NCBI GenBank assembly: GCA_002007465.1
Contig: LNAC01000018.1
Location: 6,529,936 to 6,593,935 of the forward strand
DNA: 64,000 bases
Direction of reading: 5' to 3'
Origin: Ailurus styani
Taxonomy: Eukaryota; Chordata; Mammalia; Carnivora; Ailuridae
The notes below the pieces were generated by a model. That model was not told where the DNA came from and did no database searches. It saw nothing but the letters and a program-made list of their open reading frames with translations. Shown one piece after another: positions 43,441-54,455 of this stretch. Positions within the stretch are counted from its first letter, which is position 1; each line of letters begins with the position of its first letter. Position numbers and translations under genes: made by a program.

Positions 43441-44997
43441 ACACAAGATAAGGAGGGTGGGGTCCCTTCATGTCTAAGAAGCTAGATGTTGATTCAACAG
43501 GAAATATTGAAAACTTGATTTCCTAAACCAAAGCTTCCTGAATAAATTTTTGGCTGATAAAGCAAATGCATCTTAAATGTCTGATTTCAACCAAAAGTTA
43601 TAAGGCTTATTTTGTTTATTTGTTTACTTTCTAGGAGATTTAAAAAATTCTATCTTGCGGCTCTTTTACTGAGCTGTCATTTCTGCTATCATATTTTTAA
43701 GTCCAAGGGCGCTTTAGTGCTTTCCAAATGCTCCTTTTTTGTTTCATGGATACATTCTTTTCTCTTCTTGAAGATTAACTATAGAATGAGTATTTTTTTT
43801 CCTCCTCTTTTCTGTCTCTGTTTTTTCCCCCCAGAATTCATTGTTTTCATTTTAGCTGCTTTTAGAGACTTTTCCTTAATTATGTAATTTTTATTTGTAC
43901 TTATTTAGGAGTGGCATGTCAAAAATCTGATTGGAAAACGTATGTGTGTGTGTGAGGCAGAGAGAATAGGGTTGTTGATAAAAAGGCTTCAGGCAGGATA
44001 ACTAGATCCCACTGTTTATTTAGGGACCTTCAACTGTCAATCTCTTAAGCCTTTTTCCCTTGGGGCCTCCAGTCTCCTGCCTAGTGGGCACATATCCGGC
44101 TGCCTGTTCTTTGGAAGGGAAGCTAGGGAAGTGTGTGTGGAGGCATAGTGGCACTGGTGACACAGAGACAATACAAAATGGGAAAATCTTTTTTGGGGAA
44201 AAAATTGGCATTTGATAGCTCAAAAAATATTAAAGTACTAAATGTGGAAGATCTATGTTCTAGACCAGTGAGTTTGCTGGATAAGAGCCTTTAGACCCAT
44301 GAGCTATCACTGTAATCATAACTACTAATATAAGTGTGTTTGAAGGACAGATACAACATGTATCCTTTACTCCTCCTTTAGTCTCTGGCCCCCGGAACGC
44401 TATCGTGTGCCCCTATAATCCGAGAGCGTACCTTGTACAGAACCCATGTGTGTGTGAAGGGGAGGGCCAGGGGAGGGATGTGGCTGGTGGTGCAGGGAGC
44501 CCTTTGGGAAACAATTCCATTCATAGGAATCTTGGGTCTACTTCTCTACAACCTTTAGGATTTTGTGCTGATGAGGATTATTTCAGTGGCCTGTTTGCCC
44601 TCTAAAAGCTCTCAATTGTTCCTTCTTCCCTTTTAACTGGAGATCGGCTGTGTGGGAAGGTTTTGCTTTGGAACGTTTTTATTCCAGCAGGAAGACTCAG
44701 TTTTAAACACAAAATGTACTTGTTTTAGCTCTGGGCTCTCAAACTTCCAGAGGGAAGATATTTTATAAATGTGCTGAATTCTCTGTAAGCTCGTGTTTAT
44801 TAAGTCCCACTGTTTGCAGAGTCTTTTGCGGTGACATAAACATCATTTTAAAACAGGAAGTTAGCTTTTAATCATCAGTCTGAAATCAAGTGCTTCAGAA
44901 ACTAAAGAGGCTTCAGCCTGAGAATTTAACATGAGAAAAGTCACACAACAGGAAGTTAGGTGACTCTGGCTTTGCCTCTCCATTCACAGCCTTTGGC
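43441..44997. other. Unique sequence, no gene identified
   Basis: AT-rich to about 44.0 kb, then mixed. 44370-44450 holds an unusually CpG-containing patch. A 91-codon Phe-rich frame at 43612-43887 and an 89-codon frame at 44336-44605 have no recognised domain. Confidence 0.4.
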
Positions 44998-45050
44998 CTG
45001 TTCATTCATTTGTCCTTCTCTTAAATACCTACTTTGTGTAAGGCCCCCTT
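44998..45050 (+). repeat. Possible L2-like fragment
   Basis: 'ctgttcattcatttgtcctt' and 'aaatacctactttgtgtaag' resemble the same mammalian motif as at 58.4 kb. Confidence 0.4.
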
Positions 45051-45684
45051 TGACAATCTAGTCTGTGCCAATCAAATGAACTACTCGGTCAAAATGCAAG
45101 AGCTCTGTTAATACGTTGACTTCCCATGTACAGAGATGGGGGAAAGAGGGTTCATTTTTACTGCTGGAAAATATTCCATTGTGTGAACGAACCACAATCC
45201 ATTTAATCATTCTCCTGCTGAGGGGTGATATTTGGGTTGTTTCCACTTTTTCTATTACAAACAACACTGCAATGAACAATCTATCACATTCCTCCTGGTA
45301 TACATGTTTAAGTTTCACTGAAACCACAGTTCTCAAAGTATGATCCAAGGATCCACTGGGGTCCCTCTGCCCTTTTTGGGGGATCATGAGATCAACACTA
45401 TTTTCATATAATTCTCCCTCTCATTCTGTCAGGCATATATATGCAGTGCAGTTTTCCAGAGGTTGCATGATATATCCACAATTATCCGAAAAGGCTATTT
45501 AAAATACTCCTCCCTTTTCTAACTATGTATCTATGTGAGGTTGTCTTTTATTAAGCCCGATAATACAGAGACTTGAAAAACATAAACAATGCCACTCATC
45601 TCCCTAAATTTTAAAGTACATATAATTCTTTTTCATAAAATATGTTAACATGTCATGAGTTTTATTTTAAAATTAGTAAGATTA

Positions 45685-45858
45685 TGGGATGCCTGGGTGG
45701 CTCAGGCGTCAAATGTCTGCCTTCAACTCAGGTCCTGGGATTGAGCCCCATGTCTGGCTCCCTGCTCAGCAGGAAGCCTGCTTCTCCCTCTCCTACTCCC
45801 CTGCTTGTGTTCCCTCTCTCACTGTGTCTCTAACAAATAAATAAATAAAATCTTTAAA
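45685..45858 (+). mobile_element. Can-SINE, type B, shortened
   Basis: Plus-strand SINEC lacking part of its central 'catgatcccagggtcc' segment. Exact duplication AAAATTAGTAAGATTA at 45669-45684 and 45859-45874, inside the hAT fossil. Confidence 0.96.
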
Positions 45859-45926
45859 AAAATTAGTAAGATTAATTTTTAAAAGTTGAGTTTTAATTTC
45901 TAATTAGCAAATATCAATAGATACAA

Positions 45927-45979
45927 CCCTCCATCATATGTAAGTGATGAATCACAAAATAAAAATTAAAAAAAAAGGA
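45927..45979 (+). mobile_element. Minute A-tailed insert (possible L1 tail)
   Basis: 'gtgatgaatcacaaaataaa' with an A9 tail lies between 'gatacaac' and 'gatataac', breaking the hAT text. It looks like a 5'-truncated L1 3' end of about 50 bp. Confidence 0.4.
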
Positions 45980-46289
45980 TATAACATCACATAAAGAAAA
46001 GTTCTTTGGGTTAAGATCTTCCAGTCATTAAGAGCATGGAAAAGTCCTGAAACCAAAAAGTTCGAGAAGCTCTGCACTAGGGTACATCCCTGGGAGTGAA
46101 ATTGCTGAATTGTAGGGTACCCGCAGATCCATCCTTAATATTAAATCTCACGACTGCTGGAAGTTAAATTCAATTTGATATTATTTATATTGAACTTCCT
46201 CCTCAAAACCCAACACAGTTAAAATATATATAGTTCAGAAATGCATACATATTTGCTAAAACTGATAATGAAAACTAGAGGGCAACTTT

Positions 46290-46660
46290 AATCTCAAAAT
46301 ATAGGAGAGTGGTTACCTTTCGAGACGAGGCAGGGGACAGATGGGAGGAGACAGTTTGGACTAACTTTTTTTTTTAAGATTTTATTTATTTACTTGACAG
46401 AGGGAGACACAGCGAGAGAGGGAACACAAGCGGGGGGAGTGGGAGAGGGAGAAGCAGGCTCCCCGCTGAGCAGGGAGCCCGATGCGGAACTCGATCCTAG
46501 GACTCTGGGATCATGACCTGAGCCGAAGGCAGATGCTTAACCACTGGGCCACCCAGGCGCCCCTGGACTAACTTTTTAAGTAGAGTGTTTATTATTGTGT
46601 TTTATAACTTACAGATATGCTGCATTTTTCTCTTCCCTGTATTATGTAATTTTTTAATTT
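46290..46660 (+). mobile_element. Possible L1 3'-end fragment split by a SINE
   Basis: 'gagagtggttacctttcgag' and 'acttacagatatgctgcatt' resemble old L1 3' text. The SINE at 46371 separates the parts. Confidence 0.45.
46371..46563 (-). mobile_element. Can-SINE, type B
   Basis: Minus-strand SINEC with 'gacacagcgagagagggaac'. Exact duplication TGGACTAACTTTTT at 46357-46370 and 46564-46577. Confidence 0.96.
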
Positions 46661-46668
46661 ACTGAAAA

Positions 46669-46848
46669 GGAAAGAAGGAAGGAAGGAAGGAAGGAAGGAA
46701 GGAAGGAGGGAGGGAGGGAGNNNNNNNNNNNNNNNNNNNNNNNNNNNNNNNNNNNNNNNNNNNNNNNNNNNNNNNNNNNNGTACAGCAGGGGAGGGAGGG
46801 AGGAAGGAAGGAAGGAAGGAAGGAAGGAAGAGGAAGGAAGGGAGTTAG
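46669..46848. repeat. (GGAA)n/(GGGA)n microsatellite with gap
   Basis: GGAA repeats run into GGGA repeats on both sides of a 60-N gap. The true length is unknown. GGAA arrays can act as ETS-type binding arrays. Confidence 0.93.
46721..46780. other. Assembly gap (60 N)
   Basis: N run inside the GGAA microsatellite. Confidence 0.98.
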
Positions 46849-47784
46849 TTAATTAGTTTCTGACCCCACAGGGCTTCCAGTCTGCTGCTGACATCTGAGC
46901 AGAAATTCTGCTCCTCTTCCCTTTGGATTTCAACCAAATGAGAAACTGACCCAGGGCTAAAGGTCTTAACTATTGGCAAAGCTGGATTAGAGCAAGTGGA
47001 TGCCAAATGGTTTCCTCCTCCTTTCTCACCTCATCCAGCCAGGTCAGATGCAAACTGGAAGGTCCCCTGCTGATCTCTCCCCCAGTGGCAGAGCTGACCT
47101 GGGGGAGGAGGCAGGACAGAAAGGGAGCCTTCCTCCCCCCCCCCCAACCCCAGCCTAACTCCTGGGTTGCAGAGCAGGAGGCGACAAATGCTGTAGGAGG
47201 GTCAAGTGTAAGTGAGCAGGACTAGACACAGTTATTTGCAGCTGATAGTGTGATGGAAGGATTCCCAGAGGAGGCCACAAACATTGTGCCTCCCTGGGAA
47301 AGATGGTACGTTCTGAGGGGGGAAGAGGGGTAGAAGGGGGAAAAAGGTATTACCACAGAGGTTGAAGTGGCCACACCGGTCAGGGGGTTGAGGTCTGAGC
47401 TGGGGCTACAGTGAGCTCGTAGGACAGAACTGGCTCTTCTTCAGACACTAAGGGTATGTCACCTGAAAGCAGTGAGTGCAGCCCCAGGCTGAGGAGTGAA
47501 GACGGATGGAGGAGAGAGAGTGTCGGGGGAGCTGGCGGGGAGCATGGAGAACCCCCTCCCTCTCTCCTCCGCAGGTGTGGGGGGTCCTTCCCACTGCTGG
47601 TTCCTGGGTGTGCCCAGGGAGACCTGAGGAGGCATGGGGATCGTCCCCAGAAGCGAGGCTCACACCTTACCCCTAGGGATGGGTGACCTGAATTTGTGAC
47701 CCGGCAGCCTGTCAGCTGCTTGACTTTGGGCAAGGAGCAAGAGAAGCCACATTCAGTGAAAAACCTACGTCCTGCGTGTCAGGG
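46849..47784. other. Unique GC-moderate sequence
   Basis: C11 run near 47134-47144. Frames of 71-117 codons on both strands (47380-47733) overlap one another and have no recognised domains. Confidence 0.4.
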
Positions 47785-47985
47785 TCTTATTTTCTGTGCA
47801 CCACTGTCTTCACTTGGATTTAATGCTCACAACAACTCTGCGAGGTGGGCATGAATACCTTCCATTCACAGATGAGAAGCTGGAGGGTCAGGGAGGGCAA
47901 GTAGTCACCCAAAGCCTATGGTATCAGAACCCAGTCCCCCTCTAAAGGTGACATCCTGTCCATTACACTGCTTAAACCTTCTGGG
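47785..47985 (+). repeat. MIR fossil
   Basis: 'atgctcacaacaactctgcg', 'aggtgggcatgaataccttc' and 'attcacagatgagaagctgg' are plus-strand MIR. Confidence 0.8.
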
Positions 47986-48060
47986 CCAGATTCCCCTTCT
48001 GTAAAATGGGAATAATGTCTATGTCCCAGATTTGTCACAAAAACTAATTACATCCCCCAA
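47975..48060 (-). repeat. MIR fossil, partial
   Basis: 'ccccttctgtaaaatgggaa' and 'taatgtctatg' are reverse MIR and directly follow the plus copy. Confidence 0.55.
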
Positions 48061-49432
48061 CACAGTGGCTGACTTTCTTCCTTCCCTTCTAGCCCTGGCG
48101 GCTGGGTCAGGCTGCACCCTGAAGTTGCCCGGATTAGACCTCTCTGGGCTTGGCTGTTCTTGGCTACCTTGGTGTTGGGACTTACCCAGAGAGGGAGGGA
48201 CCATTTCATATCCCTAATCCTCTCCTGTTTCTGAGTTACATTGTTCCCTCACTGACTGTAGGTGGAGCTTCCCTTCCTCCCCCTTTCCCTCCCCTGTTTA
48301 TGCTCGTTCACACCCACGCTGAGCTCAGACCCAGATCCTCTCAGAGGCTCACACTCTTGACTTGATTCAAAGCCCATCATTTACCACACAGTGACTGAGA
48401 AACCAGAGCGGAACCACAGAGCAATGAGCTAAGTAAGAAGAGAAACCTCCCAAATTACCAGAATGGGCCCTCGCGCTGTGCCTGCAGCCTCTTAGACACT
48501 GCGGCTTCGGCTGGCCTGCATTTAAGGGGCCAGTGGCCCTTATCTGCAGGGCTGGTTTTTGGTCTCCCAGTTCAATTTGGTTTGATTTTATTTAATTAGG
48601 TTTGATTCCTTTCAACACTTAAAGGCCAGGTGGTGGGCAAGGCTGGTGTGTTTAGACAGTTGAAGCTCGGCTTTCCAGAACACAACTTTGTTTGGGACAT
48701 ACTTCCAGAAATAGAGTCTCCTGCACAGATATTTCAGCTGGGACAAGAGATGGAATGAGAGGGAACTGTAGGCCACATGAGTTTCATTATGACCGAAGAG
48801 TCTAGTTTTCTGCCCATCATGCTGAGACCTCTGATGTTACCAGGGAGAGGGAGAATTCATGGTTCCCCCTAAACAGGCCATACCACAGAGCGCTTTTCCT
48901 CCGGCGCAGGTTAGAAACATGAGTGTTTGTGCTACTATGGGGCAGAGAAGGAAAACCAAGGAGACAAAATGTGAAATCAAACGGTTAAAACTCTTCTCTC
49001 CAGCATTCCCTCTGCTGGAAACTTCCAAATTTCCCATTCTGACATTCTGGTTGGTTTTTAATATATTGAAAAAATATATTCGTCTATTTGGAGTGAGCGA
49101 TACTGATCCCAAGATGGCAGGGGAGGAGTGAAAGGCATCCAGGTTAGCCGGTAAAAAGAAGTTATGCTGGCTAGTTGCAGGAGAAGCTCTACATGTCAGC
49201 CAGACTTTCTAAAGAGACACAAAACAAGATGAAGAAAACCCCCCAGCAGAACCGAAGAATGTTGACATTCTTGCAGCCACAAATGAGAAGTGAGCTCGGA
49301 ACCCAGTGGGAGTTTAACAAAATAGAGTTAAGGTGGAGGAGGAGGCTGCTTTGTGCATCTTCCCCTCCTGGTTGCCTTGACAATGAAACCCCAGCCTCAC
49401 AGCAGGGAAAGCTCACTGAAAAGAAACCCACA
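48061..49432. other. Unique sequence, no gene identified
   Basis: Includes 'tttgattttatttaattagg' (48581-48600), a homeodomain-like AT patch. Frames of 61-91 codons are unremarkable. The 142-codon frame 49175-49603 continues into the next SINE. Confidence 0.4.
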
Positions 49433-49632
49433 GGGGCGCCTGGGTGGCTCAGTGGGTTAAAGCCTCTGCCTTCAGCTCAGGTCATGAGCTCAGGGTCCTG
49501 GACTGAGCCCCACATCAGGCTCCCCAATCAGCAGGGAGCCTGCTTCCTCCTCTCTCTGCCTGTCTCTCTGCCTACTTGTGATCTCTCTGTGTCAAACAAA
49601 TAAATAAAATCTTAAAAAAAAAAAAAAAGAAA
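49433..49632 (+). mobile_element. Can-SINE, type A, exact duplication
   Basis: Plus-strand SINEC with 'gcctacttgtgatctctctg' and a long A-tail. GAAAAGAAACCCACA flanks it exactly (49418-49432, 49633-49647). Confidence 0.97.
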
Positions 49633-49685
49633 GAAAAGAAACCCACAAACGCAAGAGAGCTGCTGGGTCTACATGATGTGGACAT

Positions 49686-50560
49686 GTTGGGGTTCAGAGC
49701 CAACGGTCAAGAGAGAATTCTTGAGACGTCTTGGGTGTAAAATGGTGGTTTAATTAAAGCATGGGACAGGACCCATGGACAGAAAGAGCTGCACTGGGGT
49801 TGGGGCAGGTGACTGATGATATACTTTCAAGTTGGCAGGGGGTTAGGGACAGCACAAGCCTCCAAGGTATTTTGGAAACAAGGTTTTCAGGACACTGAGG
49901 GGGCTGGCTATCATTAAGAAAATGTCATTTATTACTGTCTAGTGAAACCTCCGTCATGAGACCCTTCAGATAGGTATCAGCGGGCCACATGCTTGGGGGA
50001 TGACTGTCAACATCTATCTTGGGGGTAGAGACAAAGGAAGTTTCCAAAGAAATTTCTATATGTTTAAAGTAGACTTGCAGGATCCTGGGGAGGGTGGTAG
50101 GGGTAATGTTAAGCTAAGATTGTCTCTTGCCCTTAGCAAAGTGTCAATGTCCAGGCAGCTGAGCTCCCAGAGGAAGATCACTCTGCCCGTTTCAAGGACT
50201 TGTCAATGGGCTGTAAGTAGTAAGGACATTTTTTTTTTTCTTTTGCCTTTGTTTGCCACATGATACAGACTTGCTGTTTCTCCCTCCGACGTTGGTCTGG
50301 TGAACGTAGGAAACAGATCAGGTGGTTGTGTATGTCTGTGGCTGCCCCCTCCCCCTTTTGGTCATTGGCACCACTGGCTGGCAGGAAACTTCAGGTACCC
50401 AGGACGGGAATGTGTCAGCAGCTTTACCTCCTGGAGGCCTGCCCGAGGGGCTTTGATCAGAGACTTAATACCCGCCCTGTCACTCAGGCGGGGTTAGAGA
50501 GAGGAGAGCCTGAGTCCACTCGTTAGCTAGCTAATTAATTCTTGAGCATGTCATGGAGTT
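49686..50560. mobile_element. LTR-like carnivoran repeat (uncertain)
   Basis: 'gttggggttcagagccaacg', 'gagaattcttgagacgtctt', 'gtggtttaattaaagcatgg' and 'gacagaaagagctgcactgg' look like a carnivoran endogenous-retrovirus-type LTR I believe is repeated in dog-like genomes. I recognise no coding region in it and no clear TG...CA ends. It is called from memory, not alignment. Confidence 0.4.
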
Positions 50561-50734
50561 GTCATGGAGAAGACAAAATGAATGAGATGAGATCCATGTC
50601 CCACAGGTGAGGGGAAAGCAGATGCATTTATGAATTAGTTGTGGTTAAGCCACTTTCGTGGATAGCCAAAATATGACAGGACTGCTTTTCCCCTTCAATA
50701 TTCTTTTTCTTATGCGGGCCGCATTTTTATATGA

Positions 50735-51050
50735 AAAAACTTAGTAAACATGAAAATAAGCAAAAGGAAAAAATTAAAATCACTCCATATTACACCAGCC
50801 AGAGAGAAGCATCATTAACATTTTGGAGTGTATCTTTTCAGACTTTTTTCTTATGCAAATATATGCATGAGTTCGAGACATATATGTGTTCTCTTTCTAT
50901 AGATACATATTTTTTGGAAACAATTATATATAGGATTTTACCTTTTGGCATCTCACAATACGCCATCTTTTCAACTAACACTTATATTGCCATCAACGCA
51001 TGTGATGTCTACCTTGCATCCATTATTTGACCTTAAAATAATGTAGCCAA
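50735..51050 (-). mobile_element. Old L1-like fragment
   Basis: 'atcattaacattttggagtg', 'tatcttttcagacttttttc' and 'tatgcaaatatatgcatgag' resemble reverse text of old L1 elements. Confidence 0.45.
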
Positions 51051-51524
51051 CCAAAGTGGAGGGATAGGCGGTTCCTGTCCTTCCTCTTGAGTCAAGGGAA
51101 GAGGGTTCCGATGGCAACACTCAGAGAACTTGATATGTGTCTCTTTTTGTTTTCGGAACCAGCACTGGTGTCCAAAACTAAGAAATCCAAAGGGCAAAGG
51201 CAGGCTTGCTGGCAGCTGATGGAGGAGATAAAGGAAGGAGCTGTGCTGGGATCAGCCTCCTGTCCCAGGGTTGCTGCCAAGAATGCACGAGCATTTACGA
51301 GTTGCTGGGTGATTCCCCCAACACAAAGGTTAAAGCAGAAAAGGGGCTCAGGCATTATGTCGATGCTAAGGGGACTCTTTGGGAGGCTGAGGAGGGGAAA
51401 GATGCTGTTAGAGCCTCATTGAAAGAGATGAATCTACTAACTGTGTATAAGACAACTGGGGGGAGGGGAGAAGTCAGTTCAGAGGCTGTTACCAAAGTCC
51501 GAAGACGAATGTCCCCTCCTTCCA
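51051..51524. other. Unique sequence, no gene identified
   Basis: Two overlapping plus frames (111 and 126 codons, 51087-51586) and antisense frames share this interval. None has a recognised domain. Confidence 0.4.
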
Positions 51525-51664
51525 AGGGAGGATCTGGGTTCAAGTGTGGCACTGATGAACTTGAATCAGTCACTTTTCTTTCCTGAGCCTTTGTCTCTCA
51601 TCCATACAAAGGGCATAAAAACAACCCCAAGGGGTGATAAAAATGCTTAGGCACTTGCTATAGA
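51525..51664 (-). repeat. MIR fossil
   Basis: 'cactgatgaacttgaatcag', 'tgtctctcatccatacaaag' and 'gataaaaatgcttaggcact' are reverse MIR. Confidence 0.65.
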
Positions 51665-51775
51665 TGGTGGTTGCACCACATTGCCAACGTACTAATGCCG
51701 CGGAATCGTACACATTATGATAGTTAATTCTATGTTATATGAATTTCACCTCAATTAAAACAAAACATCCCCAAG
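51664..51775 (+). mobile_element. L1 3'-end remnant
   Basis: 'gatggtggttgcaccacatt', 'gccaacgtactaatgccgcg' and 'gttatatgaatttcacctca' end in an A/AAC-rich tail; old L1 3' end. Confidence 0.7.
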
Positions 51776-51825
51776 GGCTGTGTGTGTGTGTGGGGCGATT
51801 AAGTGAGTCTGGTGGATTTGTTTTT

Positions 51826-52021
51826 GTTTTTTTTTTTTAAGATTTTTTATTTATTTGACAGAGAGAGAGAGCACAAGCAGGCAGAGTGGCAGGCAGAGGC
51901 AGAGAGAGAAGCAGGCTCCCTGCCAAGCAAGGAGCCCGATGGGGGACTCAATCCCAGGACCCTGCGATCATGATCTGAGCTGAAGGCAGCCACTTAACCG
52001 ACTGAGCCACTCAGGCGTCCC
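51826..52021 (-). mobile_element. Can-SINE, A/C intermediate
   Basis: Minus-strand SINEC with 'gcacaagcaggcagagtggc'. Exact duplication TGGATTTGTTTTT at 51813-51825 and 52022-52034. Confidence 0.96.
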
Positions 52022-52034
52022 TGGATTTGTTTTT

Positions 52035-53239
52035 ATAGTCACCCTTACGCAGGCAAACATGAAACTAACTTTATTGCCATAATTGCATTAACCCTTCTTG
52101 GCCTGGATCCCTCCATAGACTTACAGCAAGCAACGTACTTAGGTTCCTGTAAGGTTTTTACAGGCTTGTAGTTCCAACTGGTTATTAAAATCTCAGTCAC
52201 CGTGCAGTAGACCATTTCGATACCCTCCCTCCTCCTGGTGCTGAGGAAGGGGGTGGTGGCAAGAGGAGACAAATGAGCGCCTGGTGACGGCATGCGGAGG
52301 CTACGTAACTGGTTCACAGTGACTTTCCTGGGGCTGCCCTCACCTGAGTCATGGCACCTGGCTCCGGGCCAGAGCCTCAACCAGGTGCTGCTCGGGAGCG
52401 GAGGGCCAGCTTCTCCACCTGCTCGGTCCAGGGCCCACTGGAGAGACAGTCTCCGTGTGGGTGCCACACAAAATGTTTCCCCGGGCAGCACTGAGCCTGG
52501 CCCCACCAAAGAGGACCCTAGGGCGCGGCCACATCTGTTTGGGGCGCAGGAATGGTTTTTCCTCTTGGAGCTAGCTGGGCTGGGTGACCACTCAGCCTGC
52601 CTGAAGGTTATCTTCCCTCCTCCCCCAACCCAACTAATGTGTCTGCTTCCTTTTGAGAGTCCTTTCCTGTGTCCTCCCAGCCCCTGGCTTCCCAGCTGCA
52701 AAGGGGAAGCCATTCTGCTAAATTCCAATCCAGGACTTGCTTTCCCACTCGCCACTGGTTCAGAGATACATTTAAATCTCCTCCCCTTCTGGCTTCCTGC
52801 TCAATTTCTCATTGATTCCAGGCTCACATTTTCTTTCACTGACTCAACAAGGACAGATGACACCCACGGTTTATGGTGCCTCCTCCCTCATTTGTCCCTG
52901 GTCTGTCATGACCACCTCATGATGGACTCGAGGAAAAGAGTCATTGAGGAAAAATGGATGGCAGGGAGAGAAAATAATAGATCTTCTTAACTTCTATCCC
53001 CAAGCTGGCCCTTGTCAGCTGAAAGCATACCCACCGGCCCCCGAGACGCCTATTTGCCAGACATCCTGGCTCTTCTGGAGGGAGCTATCACAGGAAGGCA
53101 GATGTGAAAAAAAGTTAGAGCTTTGCAGATGAGGCCAAGAGACTGCGGCCTCTCCCCGCCCCCTCCCCCCTCTCCCCCCCAGCTAGGGCTTCAGGGTCTA
53201 CACCACCAAAATCACAACCCAGGAAATGGCAATGTCCAC
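52035..53239. other. Unique GC-moderate sequence with long opposing frames
   Basis: A 236-codon minus frame (52045-52755) and a 232-codon plus frame (52292-52990) overlap by more than 460 bp. I recognise neither. Both are Pro/Ser/Leu-rich without motif or membrane pattern, so composition is the likeliest cause. A C-rich patch lies at 53155-53180. Confidence 0.4.
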
Positions 53240-53860
53240 CTGTCCTCTTTTCTGCATAGAGAACTCCTACCTATCCGTCCAAGCCCAGCTCAATGGCTAT
53301 GCTAGCAGAAGTCTCACCCACTCCCTCCTCTGTGTGCCCCACGGTGTGTGCCAAGGGTCCATGAGGCATCGGGTATGGAAGGACCGGAGGCTTAGCACAG
53401 CACCCTTCCTCTCTCCCCCATGCTAGTGGCCCTGTGAGGGTCACTGGACATTGTGTGTGTGTATGTGAACAGGCTCTCTAAACTATAAGGTACTATATTC
53501 AAATTAATATTTATCTGCCTGGGTTTAGTTAGTTGTTTGTACCTGTTCCTAAACTATGAGTTTGTTGATGACTTTTTTTTTTTTAAGATTTAATTTATTT
53601 GACAGAGAGCGACACAGCAAGAGAGGGAACACAAGCAGGGGGAGTGGGAGAGGGAGAAGCAGGCTCGCCGCTGAGCAGGGAGCCTGATGTGGGGCTTGAT
53701 CCTAGGACCCTGGGATCCAGGCCTGAGCTGAAAGCAGACGCTTAACGACTGAGCCACCCGGGTGCCCCCGTTGATGACGTTATTAAAAAAAAAGGTGCAG
53801 CCTCATCACCTTGCACAATGCTGGGCACAAAGGCAGGCACTCGCCAGATGTGCCAAGCAG
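53240..53860 (+). repeat. L2 LINE 3' region split by a SINE
   Basis: 'gaactcctacctatccgtcc', 'aagcccagctcaatggctat' then, beyond the SINE, 'ttgcacaatgctgggcacaa' and 'aggcaggcactcgcc' follow the L2 3' end. Confidence 0.55.
53573..53769 (-). mobile_element. Can-SINE, type B
   Basis: Minus-strand SINEC with 'gacacagcaagagagggaac'. Duplication GTTGATGAC at 53564-53572 and 53770-53778. Confidence 0.95.
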
Positions 53861-54194
53861 GGGAGCTGCCTTCACGCAGGCCCATAGCCTGGCTGGGGAG
53901 GCTGGCACCTGGCTCTTTCCTGTGATCCTGTTTGCCTTTGCCTGCCCCCAAGTAGCTCTTGCAACCAACTCTTCTAAATTCCTGTCACTTGCTCACCTAG
54001 CACTTGACCGTGACACTTTTCCTGAGAAGCAGGGCAGCATCTCAGACTGGAGCTGTTCCTGCTTCCGCAGCACTGACCACTATGTGGCCGACCCAGGTTT
54101 TGTCTTATTAAGGCAGGTGTTGGACCTCATGTGTGGCCCAAAGCTCAATCACTTTATAGTGAAATTGGAGAGAATGTCAGTGTTGTGAATGGGT
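53861..54194. other. Unique sequence
   Basis: A 125-codon plus frame (53811-54188) has mixed composition and no recognised domain; not called. Confidence 0.35.
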
Positions 54195-54455
54195 GGCCAG
54201 CAGTAGAGGAAAGAGCAGGGGCAGACCTGGGGCAGAACCTGGCTGAGCTACTTAGTAGTCACGTGAGAATGGCTGGTTGCTGAACGTCTTGGAATCTGTG
54301 TTTTCTCATCTGTCCATGGGGATCAAAAGACACACTCCCCCCTAACTCCTAAGGGCACGATGAAAAGTAAATACTATGATGCATATGAAGCCTTTGGCCT
54401 TGTGCCTGACACATGGCATATTCTAAGTATGAGTTTCCTTCCTTTCCTCTTCCAC
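54195..54455 (-). repeat. MIR fossil
   Basis: 'gcagaacctggctgagctac', 'ttttctcatctgtccatggg' and 'ttgtgcctgacacatggcat' are reverse MIR. Confidence 0.8.

Larger units (their letters stand above)
45327..46074. mobile_element. hAT-family DNA transposon fossil (copy 2)
   Basis: Starts 'cagttctcaaagtatgatcc' and ends 'gttcgagaagctctg', both decayed hAT ends. The interior 'ccacaattatccgaaaaggc' and 'tcccttttctaactatgtat' encodes, in decayed form, the conserved C-terminal end of a hAT transposase. It holds a SINE (45685-45858) and a tiny A-tailed insert (45927-45979). Same family as 21726-22222. Confidence 0.75.
45155..46135 (-). mobile_element. Old L1, reverse, split by a hAT transposon
   Basis: 'aaaatattccattgtgtgaa', 'atttgggttgtttccacttt' and 'cactgcaatgaacaatctat' precede the hAT. 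'catccctgggagtgaaattg' and 'ctgaattgtagggtacc' follow it, giving one L1 interrupted at 45327-46074. Confidence 0.7.

Noticed and set aside
42519..43887. Several Phe/Leu-rich membrane-like frames
   Set aside because: Mostly antisense frames of an old L1; the hydrophobicity comes from T-rich sequence.
49110..49123. CTCF-like motif CCCAAGATGGCAGG
   Set aside because: Only 11 of 14 matches, with the CCASY half poorly matched.
49175..49603. 142-codon plus frame
   Set aside because: Its last third is read through the SINE at 49433-49632; the first part has no recognisable domain.
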